A DNA stretch of 16,870 bases from an uncultured Lachnospiraceae bacterium (GCA_945485625.1 CALYSH010000006.1:1-16870), one strand, 5' to 3'; shown: positions 1-5,935, counted from the first letter of the stretch. Notes: generated by a model not told the origin, from the sequence alone. Numbers and translations are program-made.

Positions 1-167
1 ATAAAGCAAAAACGCTCCGCGAGGATGCGCACTCGCACGAGTTGAAATATGTCGCTTGTACGACCGCGCTCGGCGCGAGAGTTTCGCAAGCGAAACTCTT
101 TGTTATAGAGCGAATCAGATGCAAGCACCCCTGCAACGAAAATCCGTTGCTTCCGGAGAAGGGAACA
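1..167. other. Gene-free stretch with GC-rich stem-loops
   Basis: I see no credible gene here. The stretch is rich in short inverted repeats: ACTCG/CGAGT at about 31-42, CGCG/CGCG around a CTCGG loop at 65-77, and immediately after it a perfect 9-bp stem at 78-99. An open frame that starts at a TTG at 42 runs across these hairpins and has no family resemblance, so I do not call it. The stretch may be the 3' end of an upstream transcription unit or a degraded intergenic repeat. Confidence 0.5.
78..106 (+). terminator. Possible weak intrinsic terminator
   Basis: A perfect 9-bp stem (AGAGTTTCG at 78-86 with CGAAACTCT at 91-99) closes a CAAG loop and is followed by a broken T-rich run (TTGTTAT). 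The T-tract is interrupted, so termination would be weak. It could equally be one unit of a stem-loop repeat, since other GC-rich hairpins adjoin it. The gene it would terminate lies outside the window. Confidence 0.35.
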
Positions 168-261
168 ATGGACCTTTACAGCATAAAAACATGGAGAAAA
201 ATACACAAATCACGGGGAAGAGGATATGATATAGTAAGAATCGTTATTCTGGGATGTGAAA

Positions 262-711
262 ATGTTGAAGGATGGTGAAAACAGAATATCTGTGGAATTC
301 AGGGACGGAGTGTGTGAAAAATGGCCTGTATTTAACAGAAAGTATACCGTGACGCATTCCGATGAAACCGCTGAAATATTTGTGACAATCGGGATGGAGT
401 ATGCAAGGGATAAATACAGTGCCATGCGCGACGAGGTGATTCTGCATTTTCTGTGCTGCAATAATTGCATAAAAATGATGGGGTACGTTCAGATCGATGT
501 TCCCGGAAGATATTTTGACAGAGAGAAGAGAAAAACTATTTTTTGCAGGGAAATGCCAAAGGCACTTCAGGCAGTGCGTTATGCGGACCGGATTTTTTTT
601 GATGCCCATGAGGAGCTGGATCAGGCATCGGTATGGATTCAGTTTGTGTCGGATGATTTCGCCTACAGTAAGGCCTATTGCTTTGGAAAAATGAAGGACT
701 ACTGTTGCTGA
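262..711 (+). CDS. Staygreen (SGR) family protein, putative Mg-dechelatase homologue
   Basis: A 149-residue protein that I recognise as a bacterial member of the staygreen family, whose plant members remove magnesium from chlorophyll a. Visible family signatures are R-K-Y-T-x-THSD (THSD at residues 31-34), MRDEV (55-59), the FCREMPKALQA segment (94-104) corresponding to the plant F-x-x-ELP-x-x-LKA motif, and HEELDQASVWIQF (116-128) corresponding to HPELE-x-A-x-VWV-x-F. The candidate metal/acid residues His32, Asp34 and Asp57 are present. It is small and soluble, with no signal peptide or membrane segment, and has eight cysteines including a CCxxC at 65-69 and a terminal CC. The start is chosen at ATG 262, seven bases after GGGA; an in-frame GTG at 256 is possible. 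It stands alone between stem-loop clusters and is followed by a terminator. Nothing nearby concerns tetrapyrroles, so the substrate is unknown. Family call is strong, enzymatic role is inference. Confidence 0.85.
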   Translation: MLKDGENRISVEFRDGVCEKWPVFNRKYTVTHSDETAEIFVTIGMEYARDKYSAMRDEVILHFLCCNNCIKMMGYVQIDVPGRYFDREKRKTIFCREMPKALQAVRYADRIFFDAHEELDQASVWIQFVSDDFAYSKAYCFGKMKDYCC

Positions 712-728
712 TAAGAAGGATATTCAGA

Positions 729-755
729 ACCCGCTCTGGTTTGCGGGTCCTTTTT
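729..755 (+). terminator. Intrinsic terminator of the staygreen gene
   Basis: A 6-bp GC-rich stem (ACCCGC at 729-734 with GCGGGT at 743-748) and an 8-base loop are followed by CCTTTTT. It lies 18 bases after the stop codon of the staygreen homologue, which therefore seems to be a monocistronic unit or the last gene of one. Confidence 0.8.
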
Positions 756-846
756 ACAGGTGTGCCTTGCGGCGCACGTTTGTAGGATACTTTGCTCCCT
801 ATACGATAAAAAGCTCCGCATGAGCGGAATGATGTGGCATGTATGA

Positions 847-885
847 TTTCGCCCGGTGCGAGAGCGTCCCGGGCGAAACTTTTTT
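847..885 (+). terminator. Strong stem-loop with T-run (intrinsic terminator)
   Basis: A perfect 10-bp stem (TTTCGCCCGG at 847-856 with CCGGGCGAAA at 869-878) is followed by C and six Ts. It is the last of three successive hairpins: GTGTGCC/GGCGCAC at 759-777 (one G-U pair), TCCGC/GCGGA at about 822-835, and this one. It precedes the sigma-factor remnant, so transcription from the staygreen side would not reach that remnant. Confidence 0.7.
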
Positions 886-925
886 CGGGGAAATATGCAA
901 CGGAAGGAATATCGCGTCTGTTAGG

Positions 926-1396
926 ATGAGTGCGCAAATAAAGGAGGAACCCTTTTGTACTTTAAGGAATCGGGAGGACGCAGGGGAGTGTGTAAATGAT
1001 ACCCTTTGGAAAGCCTGGAGAGTAATTCCGCCGCATTTTGGGGCATTTCTTTCCAAAATATGCAGAAATACAGCCATTTCCAGACTACGCTTTGAAAATG
1101 CGGAGAAGAGACATGGGGTAGTGTCTGAACTGAGTACGGAAATGGAGCAATGTATTCCGGATCGTTTTGGAGAAGCGGAAATGGAGAACCGGACGCTGGT
1201 AATGACTTTAAACCGGTTCTTGGACAAGCTGCCAAAGGAAAAGCGACTGATTTTTATGCGGCGGTACTGGTACGGGGAGTCCGTGGCGGAAATTGCAGGA
1301 CAATTTGAAATCAGTGAATCTAAGGTGAAGTCATCCTTATTCCGGACAAGGAATTTATTGAAATGTTATTTGCAAAGGGAGGGATTTGAAGAATGA
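926..1396 (+). pseudogene. 5'-truncated ECF-type RNA polymerase sigma factor
   Basis: The frame encodes recognisable sigma-70 family segments: the end of region 2 (NREDAGECVNDTLWKAW, nucleotides about 965-1018), the IPPH...AFLSKICRN linker to region 2.4, and a region 4 helix-turn-helix (LPKEKRLIFMRRYWYGES followed by VAEIAGQFEISESKVKSSL). The roughly 40 residues of regions 2.1-2.2 that normally precede NREDA are absent; the frame upstream instead runs back through the terminator at 847-885. The IPPH-to-AFL linker is also a few residues shorter than I remember for this family. No well-placed ribosome site fits ATG 926. The 3' end overlaps a partner start codon by ATGA. I read this as a decayed sigma gene; a short functional sigma starting at 926 is less likely. 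Confidence 0.7.
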
Positions 1397-1434
1397 AAGG
1401 ATATGATTTGATCATCGCAATGGGACAAGTATAG
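1393..1434 (+). pseudogene. Remnant of the sigma factor's overlapping partner gene
   Basis: An ATG overlaps the sigma remnant's TGA as ATGA, the usual arrangement for a translationally coupled partner, often an anti-sigma-like membrane protein in Clostridia. The frame gives only 13 residues (MKGYDLIIAMGQV) before TAG. The opening resembles what I remember of such partner proteins (M-x-G-x-x-L-x-x-A-M), but this is a short match. The rest is missing; downstream bases to the chemotaxis gene contain no continuation that I can recognise. Confidence 0.4.
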
Positions 1435-1616
1435 GGGAAACCGGTTATTCGGAATTGGAGGGAAAGGAGGTGAATCCGTTAAAATGATATGTTGAATGAC
1501 ATGGAATCAAAATGAAATAGTATCTTTTTTTTGGAACAGACTTGTGATATACTGACAAGAGGAAGGCGTTCGTTTATTACACGGGTGCAAAAAAGGGTAC
1601 AAAGGGAGAAACATAT
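1397..1616. other. Intergenic region upstream of the chemotaxis receptor
   Basis: A strong ribosome-site-like AAAGGAGGTGA at about 1464-1474 leads only into frames that stop within a few codons, consistent with remains of a deleted gene. An AT-rich stretch with a run of Ts (1525-1532) precedes the putative promoter. I looked for a cyclic-di-GMP riboswitch, which is common before such receptors, and saw no match. Confidence 0.4.
1544..1553 (+). promoter_or_regulatory. Possible extended -10 promoter of the chemotaxis receptor
   Basis: The bases TTGTGATATACT contain TG-N-TATACT, an extended -10 element with the hexamer at 1548-1553, 63 bases before the receptor start codon. The -35 region is only a T-rich run, with no good TTGACA. 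It does not resemble a sigma-28 (flagellar) promoter. Confidence 0.4.
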
Positions 1617-2930
1617 ATGAGTAAAGAAGCCTATGATAAGAAAATGCGGGAAAAATTACGCAATGTAAGAGTGGAGGAAAAAATAAAGCTTTCTTTTTCG
1701 GCGGCGGTGCTTTCGTTCTCTATATTCGCAATATTGGCGATTTCAAATGTGTTGGTATATGCACATATTGCAGGGGGAGGGGTCTTTTCTTCTCCGATTC
1801 GTATCTTTGATTTTTTTCTGATGATTTCCACATTGATTTTTACTGCTGTAGTTTTCCGGATGATTCGTGTGAATCTTGCGATGCTGATTGTGGAACCCAT
1901 CGAAGAAATCCGGAAGGTTATCAGGCAGCTGAAGCATGGGAATTATTCCACGGAGATTGACTATAGAAGCGGAGATGAAATGGGTATGCTGGCTGATGAC
2001 CTGCGGGAGGCATGCGGGCATATGCATAAGGTCATTGTGGACGCGGGATATGTTCTTGGACAGGTTGCAGAGGGCAACTTCACCGTGGATTCTCAGGAAA
2101 GAAAGCATTACCTGGGTGAATTCCAGGCTCTGATAGAGGCAATGGATCAGCTGAAAAGCCAGATGAGTGAAACCCTGCAGCAGATTCAGGCGGCATCGGA
2201 ACAGGTGAATGTAGGTGCGGAGCAGCTTGCCAGCAGTGCGCAGGAACTGGCAGAGGGTGCTACCAATCAGGCCGGTGCCATTGAGGAATTGGCGGCTACC
2301 ATAGAAAATGTAACCCATATTTCCATGGATAGTGCATCCAACGCGCAGAAGGCGGCATCAAGCGCTATGACTGCAGCAAAGGGAGCTCAGAAGACCCGTC
2401 AGGGTATGACCCGCATTACAGAAGCTATGGGACGAATCAATGCAACCTCCAGAGAGATTGAGAAGATTATTGCAACCATTGAAGAAATTGCATTTCAGAC
2501 CAATCTGTTGTCACTGAATGCATCCATTGAGGCAGCAAGAGCAGGAGAAGCGGGAAGAGGCTTTGCAGTTGTTGCGGAGGAAATCGGTACTTTGGCGGCT
2601 GACAGTGCCAAGGCTACGGTTTCCACGAAAGCGTTGATTGGCAAATGTATTGCGGAAGTAACAGAGAGCAATGAAATTGTAGAGAGTACTGTAGGAACCA
2701 TCAATACTTTGCTGGAACATGTTGAGGGTGTGTCCGAGATGGCAAAGGGAGCTGCTGAAGCAGCAAAGACCCAGGTGGAGATGCTGCAGGAGATTGAAGA
2801 GGGAATGAATCAGATTACGGAAGTGGTTCAGAATAACTCTGCTACTGCACAGGAAACATCTGCAGTGAGCCAGGAGCTTTCCGGCCAGGCTACCATGCTG
2901 GAGGAAATGGTTCGCCGCTTCGATATCTAG
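1617..2930 (+). CDS. Methyl-accepting chemotaxis protein without extracellular sensor domain
   Basis: A 437-residue receptor-type signal transducer that would control CheA kinase at the cell membrane. Two predicted membrane segments lie at about 25-48 and 63-85, joined by an outside loop of only about 13 residues, so there is no periplasmic/extracellular ligand-binding domain. A HAMP domain follows at about 86-140, then a long coiled coil whose hairpin tip (EIAFQTNLLSLNASIEAARA and the following GEAGRGFAVVAEEI) is the conserved CheA/CheW contact. Glutamine/glutamate-rich helices (AQELAEGA, AQETSAVSQELS) could carry methylation sites. ATG 1617 is preceded by AAGGGAG with good spacing. The cytoplasmic N-terminus of about 24 charged residues is unusual but short. 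It is monocistronic here and faces a convergent transposase gene. The sensing input is not evident; it may read membrane state or a partner protein. Confidence 0.95.
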   Translation: MSKEAYDKKMREKLRNVRVEEKIKLSFSAAVLSFSIFAILAISNVLVYAHIAGGGVFSSPIRIFDFFLMISTLIFTAVVFRMIRVNLAMLIVEPIEEIRKVIRQLKHGNYSTEIDYRSGDEMGMLADDLREACGHMHKVIVDAGYVLGQVAEGNFTVDSQERKHYLGEFQALIEAMDQLKSQMSETLQQIQAASEQVNVGAEQLASSAQELAEGATNQAGAIEELAATIENVTHISMDSASNAQKAASSAMTAAKGAQKTRQGMTRITEAMGRINATSREIEKIIATIEEIAFQTNLLSLNASIEAARAGEAGRGFAVVAEEIGTLAADSAKATVSTKALIGKCIAEVTESNEIVESTVGTINTLLEHVEGVSEMAKGAAEAAKTQVEMLQEIEEGMNQITEVVQNNSATAQETSAVSQELSGQATMLEEMVRRFDI

Positions 2931-2962
2931 GGACGTTGTTTCTGCCACGACCATCGCCCATT

Positions 2963-2996
2963 GTCATGTGCAATCCCATTGGCCTTGCATAATGAC
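2963..2996. repeat. Imperfect stem-loop between convergent genes
   Basis: GTCAT and TGCAA (2963-2967, 2969-2973) pair with TTGCA and ATGAC (2985-2989, 2992-2996), with a small bulge and an 11-base loop. It lies between the chemotaxis gene and the 3' end of the REP-associated-type transposase gene, and is followed by GTAG. It could be a REP-like palindrome recognised by that transposase or simply a hairpin between convergent genes. There is no T-run, so I do not call it a terminator. Confidence 0.35.
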
Positions 2997-3020
2997 GTAG
3001 GATTGATTCGCATTTAGAAT

Positions 3021-3797
3021 TCATTCGGAAGCATTCTTGGCTAAGATTCTTTCAATCACACCACGGGGTGTCCCGGTCAGGCGGTTTATCTGCCGAATCG
3101 AGACGCCTTTTTTATGTATTAGAAGTATATTTCGATTGCGTGCGATTAAAGAGAGCTTTTGAAATTCGGTAGGGCTACTACAGTTGCTCACTTCCTGAAT
3201 GATATCTTTGGCGATGTCATCAGGGAGACGTTTGCGCATCTGATCGATATCCAGACACTTGTCATCAGAATCGGTCAGATGCAGTGTTTGAAATTGCTCC
3301 CGACCACCGATAATGCTTAAAATGAGGGCCGTGTCGGTCGGCCCTCCAAAGTGATTTTGATAATCATAAAAGCTGCTCCAAAGGTATGATGCTCCCGGTG
3401 CAGGTTCCAAGCCTGCTTTTGTAGGATTAAAATGAATGTATTTTGCCACTGTGAGTAGGTAACGTTCGCTATCAACAGGCTCGCTGAAATAGCGACCATT
3501 TTGAACAAAACCTGTGCGGTCATATTTCATATTAAACCAAATGGCGTAGGAGGTGTTTAGGCGTCGAAATATGGTTTCAAGTGAATATTCGGGAGAGTGG
3601 CGGATGAGAAGATGGACATGATTTGACATAAGACAATAAGCCAAAAGTTCAAATTGACATTCCTGTTTATAATAGTTTATGAAATCCAAATATTTTTCAT
3701 AATCTCTTTTTTCTTCAAATAATAATTGTCTGTCAGCCCCCTTGATGACAACATGGTATGTACGGGTGATGGATTTTTGCCTGGCATTTCTTGGCAT
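3021..3797 (-). CDS. REP-associated tyrosine transposase (RAYT), Y1/HUH family
   Basis: A 258-residue protein of the IS200-like Y1 transposase superfamily. The HUH metal-binding motif is at residues 60-62 (in MSNHVHLLI) and the probable catalytic tyrosine is Tyr120 in VAKYIHFNPTKAGL. The N-terminus MPRNARQK...TYHVVIKG is typical of these proteins. A C-terminal helix-turn-helix-like segment (about 232-254, IRQINRLTG...GVIERIL) is present. Such enzymes nick and join single-stranded DNA at palindromic REP elements and are usually single-copy and not flanked by terminal repeats. The start is set at the ATG complementary to 3795-3797 because AGGAGG stands six bases before it; an upstream in-frame start at 3869 lacks this. 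A weak promoter (TTCAAC, 18 bases, TAAAAT) may lie at 3820-3849 on the minus strand. The gene looks intact. Confidence 0.9.
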   Translation of the reverse strand: MPRNARQKSITRTYHVVIKGADRQLLFEEKRDYEKYLDFINYYKQECQFELLAYCLMSNHVHLLIRHSPEYSLETIFRRLNTSYAIWFNMKYDRTGFVQNGRYFSEPVDSERYLLTVAKYIHFNPTKAGLEPAPGASYLWSSFYDYQNHFGGPTDTALILSIIGGREQFQTLHLTDSDDKCLDIDQMRKRLPDDIAKDIIQEVSNCSSPTEFQKLSLIARNRNILLIHKKGVSIRQINRLTGTPRGVIERILAKNASE

Positions 3798-4133
3798 ACA
3801 ATACCTCCTGTGTTTATTGATTTTACATGATTTGGTTAATATGGTTGAATGAATTGGTTGATTTACCATGAAAAAAAGAATAGTGCAGTTATTCTGCGAA
3901 AGAAGATATTTTTACTATATACGATTATTTAAAAAAGTAAATACCAAATGTTGTGTTTTTTTATTTTATGTGGTAGCATTTAAACGTCATGTTTTGTAAA
4001 TCTTAGTGTTTTAAGTAATACATTAAAAGAGAATAAAAAAAGAGGGATGTATTCTGCCGTGTATCAGCAAGCGGGAAGCAGCGTGGCAAAAGGGCGCTCC
4101 TCGTGGCAGAAGAAACGTCCCCAAGGAGGCTAT
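3798..4133. other. AT-rich divergent intergenic region
   Basis: This 336-base spacer separates the divergently transcribed transposase and ychF genes and must hold both promoters. It is strongly AT-rich up to about 4040 and then changes to ordinary composition. The last 65 bases before ychF contain two imperfect copies of CGTGGCARAAG (about 4081-4091 and 4102-4112) of unknown meaning. I see no RNA gene or riboswitch. Confidence 0.5.
3994..4021 (+). promoter_or_regulatory. Candidate promoter of ychF
   Basis: TTGTAA at 3994-3999 and TAATAC at 4016-4021 are 16 bases apart, a fair match to the housekeeping consensus. Transcription would begin near 4028, about 105 bases before the ychF start codon. 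No other pair in the spacer is as good on this strand. Confidence 0.4.
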
Positions 4134-5231
4134 ATGAAACTGGGAATCGTGGGACTTCCGAATGTTGGAAAAAGTACCTTGTTTAATTCATTGACAAAGG
4201 CAGGCGCACAGGCTGCCAATTTTCCGTTTTGTACCATTGACCCCAATGTGGGTGTGGTAGCGGTGCCGGATGAAAGAATAAAGCTTTTGGGAGAGCTCTA
4301 TCACACAAAAAAGGTGACTCCCGCAGTAATCGAATTCGTTGATATCGCCGGTCTGGTAAAGGGTGCATCCAAGGGAGAGGGTCTTGGAAACCAGTTCCTT
4401 TCCAATATTCGCGAGACCGATGCAATTGTGCATGTAGTAAGATGCTTCGAGGATACCAATGTGATTCATGTGGATGGTTCCGTAGACCCTATCCGTGATA
4501 TTGAAGTCATCAATCTGGAGCTGATTTTTGCAGATTTGGAAGTGCTTGAGAGAAGACTATCCAAGGTGTCCAAGGCTGCAAGAATGGATAAGTCCCTGCA
4601 GAAGGAGGAAGCATTTTTAAACCGTATCAAGGAGCATCTGGAAGGTGGGAACAGCTGTAGAAGCATGGAAATCACGGATGAAGATGAGCTCGCTTTAATG
4701 AAGGATTATAATTTCCTTACCTATAAGCCGGTGATCTATGCTGCAAACGTTTGCGAGGATGATCTGGCGGATGACGGTGCAGGAAATGATATGGTGAAAC
4801 GGGTCAGAGAGTTTGCCGGGGCAGAGGGCAGCGGAGTATTTGTTGTCTGTGCGAAGGTGGAAGAAGAGATTTCGGAGCTGGATGATGAGGAAAAGGCAGA
4901 GTTTCTGGAAGCGATGGGACTTTCTGTATCCGGTCTGGACAAGCTGATTGCTGCAAGCTACGATTTGTTAGGATTGATGAGCTTCCTGACTGCGGGAGAA
5001 GATGAGTGCCGTGCATGGACTATCAAAAAGGGTACCAAGGCGCCTCAGGCCGCGGGAAAGATTCATACGGATTTTGAAAGGGGATTTATTAAGGCCGAGG
5101 TGGTCAACTACAGGGATCTGTTGGAGCAGGGCTCTCTGGCTGCTGCAAGGGAGAAGGGTCTCGTTGGTATGGAGGGAAAGGATTATGTGGTAAAGGACGG
5201 AGATGTTATTTTGTTCCGATTTAACGTATAG
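4134..5231 (+). CDS. ychF: Redox-regulated/ribosome-binding ATPase YchF (OBG-like ATPase)
   Basis: A 365-residue cytosolic P-loop protein of the Obg-related family that binds ribosomes and prefers ATP. The Walker A (G1) motif GLPNVGKST is at residues 7-15, G3 is DIAGLVKGAS at 70-79, and the position normally held by NKxD is NVCE at 205-208, the NxxE form that accounts for ATP use in this family. A coiled-coil region lies about 130-200 and the C-terminal TGS domain about 281-365 (FLTAGEDECRAWTIKKGTKA...FERGFIKAEVV...KDYVVKDGDVILFRF). Length matches the usual 363-366. AAGGAGG ends five bases before ATG 4134, so this is the start; the frame continues upstream to 4047 without a ribosome site. It is followed by a strong terminator and is a separate unit from the dcw cluster. 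Confidence 0.97.
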   Translation: MKLGIVGLPNVGKSTLFNSLTKAGAQAANFPFCTIDPNVGVVAVPDERIKLLGELYHTKKVTPAVIEFVDIAGLVKGASKGEGLGNQFLSNIRETDAIVHVVRCFEDTNVIHVDGSVDPIRDIEVINLELIFADLEVLERRLSKVSKAARMDKSLQKEEAFLNRIKEHLEGGNSCRSMEITDEDELALMKDYNFLTYKPVIYAANVCEDDLADDGAGNDMVKRVREFAGAEGSGVFVVCAKVEEEISELDDEEKAEFLEAMGLSVSGLDKLIAASYDLLGLMSFLTAGEDECRAWTIKKGTKAPQAAGKIHTDFERGFIKAEVVNYRDLLEQGSLAAAREKGLVGMEGKDYVVKDGDVILFRFNV

Positions 5232-5314
5232 AGAAACCACTCCCTGCCATTTTTTGAAGTGATAGATGTGGTGGTTGCCCCACTTGTCACCACAATATAT
5301 AGTAAAATGCGTGA

Positions 5315-5340
5315 AACGCCCTATTTTAGGGCGTTTTTTT
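5315..5340 (+). terminator. Intrinsic terminator after ychF
   Basis: AACGCCCT (5315-5322) pairs with AGGGCGTT (5328-5335) around an ATTTT loop and is followed by a run of Ts. It separates ychF from the dcw operon promoter. A second hairpin, TGTGGTG/CACCACA at 5267-5294, lies between the ychF stop codon and this terminator. Confidence 0.9.
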
Positions 5341-5384
5341 AATGCCTTTTTGAAAAAAATATGAAACATTTTTCTTGATTTTAC

Positions 5385-5413
5385 TTGCCAAATGCTCTAT
5401 TTTATATTAAAAT
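5385..5413 (+). promoter_or_regulatory. Promoter of the dcw operon (mraZ promoter)
   Basis: TTGCCA at 5385-5390 and TAAAAT at 5408-5413 are separated by 17 bases, a good housekeeping promoter. Transcription would start near 5420, exactly where the MraZ boxes begin. An overlapping alternative (TTGATT at 5375-5380, TATTTT at 5398-5403, also 17 bases apart) cannot be excluded. Confidence 0.7.
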
Positions 5414-5420
5414 CAAGTTA

Positions 5421-5460
5421 AAAGTGGGTGAAAGTGGTAGAAAGTGTCACAAAGTGGTGG
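5421..5460 (+). promoter_or_regulatory. Four tandem MraZ boxes (10-bp period)
   Basis: Four contiguous decamers AAAGTGGGTG, AAAGTGGTAG, AAAGTGTCAC and AAAGTGGTGG each begin AAAGTG and repeat with a period of exactly ten bases. This agrees with the AAAGTGKNNN box described for MraZ in Mollicutes, and with the tandem TGGGN boxes of E. coli. They lie just downstream of the -10 element and about 45 bases upstream of mraZ, so MraZ binding would most simply block initiation or early elongation, giving autoregulation of the operon. The direction of control is inference. Confidence 0.9.
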
Positions 5461-5503
5461 ATTCGAAGGGTGAAACACCTGCTTTTGATGGGTGGTGATT
5501 GAT

Positions 5504-5935
5504 GTGTTTATGAGCGAGTACAATCACACAGTGGATGCAAAGGGCAGGTTGATTATTCCTTCAAAGTTTCGCGAGATTTTAGGAGACGAATTCGTGATTT
5601 CCAAGGGAATGGATGGCTGCTTATTTGTGTATGCAAATGATGACTGGAAAGCCTTCGAAGAAAAACTCACATCACTGCCATTGATTAACAAGGAGGCAAG
5701 GCAGTTTGCCCGTTTCTTTCTGGCCGGTGCGGCTCAGGTGGAAGTGGACAAGCAGGGAAGAATTCTTTTGCCGGCTTCCCTGAGAAGCTTCGCAAACCTG
5801 GACAAGGATGTAGTGCTGGTAGGCGTAGGAAGCCGAATTGAAATCTGGGATAAAGAGAAATATGAGGCACTGTCCGCAGATGAGAATATGGATGACATTG
5901 CCAATGCCATGGAGGCTCTGGGCTTGACAATTTAA
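5504..5935 (+). CDS. mraZ: Transcriptional regulator MraZ
   Basis: A 143-residue DNA-binding protein made of two SpoVT/AbrB-type swapped-hairpin domains. The two DxxGR signatures are visible: DAKGRLIIPSKFRE in the first half and DKQGRILLPASLR in the second. It is the first gene of the dcw operon and probably binds the four AAAGTG boxes just upstream as a ring-shaped oligomer. The start is set at GTG 5504, giving the canonical beginning M-F-M-S-E-Y-N-H and the family's usual length; GGTGGTGAT at 5491-5499 matches the anti-Shine-Dalgarno end and is correctly spaced from it. GTG 5492 would make a non-canonical extension, and ATG 5510 is the other option. rsmH follows after 34 bases. Confidence 0.96.
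   Translation: MFMSEYNHTVDAKGRLIIPSKFREILGDEFVISKGMDGCLFVYANDDWKAFEEKLTSLPLINKEARQFARFFLAGAAQVEVDKQGRILLPASLRSFANLDKDVVLVGVGSRIEIWDKEKYEALSADENMDDIANAMEALGLTI

Noticed and set aside
42..278. 78-codon frame from TTG 42
   Set aside because: It runs through the GC-rich hairpins, has no ribosome site at its start and no family resemblance; only its last 36 codons (from ATG 168) have a plausible start, recorded as a low-interest finding.
839..925. Upstream extension of the sigma-factor frame to ATG 839
   Set aside because: This part lies inside the strong terminator hairpin at 847-885 and encodes nothing like sigma region 2; it is a chance open frame in front of the truncated gene.
1397..1616. 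Cyclic-di-GMP or other riboswitch before the chemotaxis receptor
   Set aside because: I could not find the conserved class I core or a convincing multi-stem fold; only an extended -10 element and T-rich sequence are seen.
1743..2318. 191-codon minus-strand frame inside the chemotaxis receptor gene
   Set aside because: It is the antisense shadow of a clear receptor gene, with no ribosome site or recognisable domain.
3798..3869. N-terminal extension of the transposase to 3869
   Set aside because: The AGGAGG site is right before the internal ATG at 3797 and the MPRNARQK beginning is the family's usual N-terminus.
4047..4133. N-terminal extension of YchF to 4047
   Set aside because: YchF begins M-K-L-G-I-V-G in this type of protein, and AAGGAGG stands directly before ATG 4134.
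5421..5460. CRISPR-like or simple tandem repeat
   Set aside because: Units are ten bases with no spacers and lie at the mraZ promoter, so MraZ boxes explain them fully.
5492..5503. GTG 5492 as the mraZ start
   Set aside because: It lies within the ribosome-site sequence itself; GTG 5504 gives the canonical N-terminus and length of 143.
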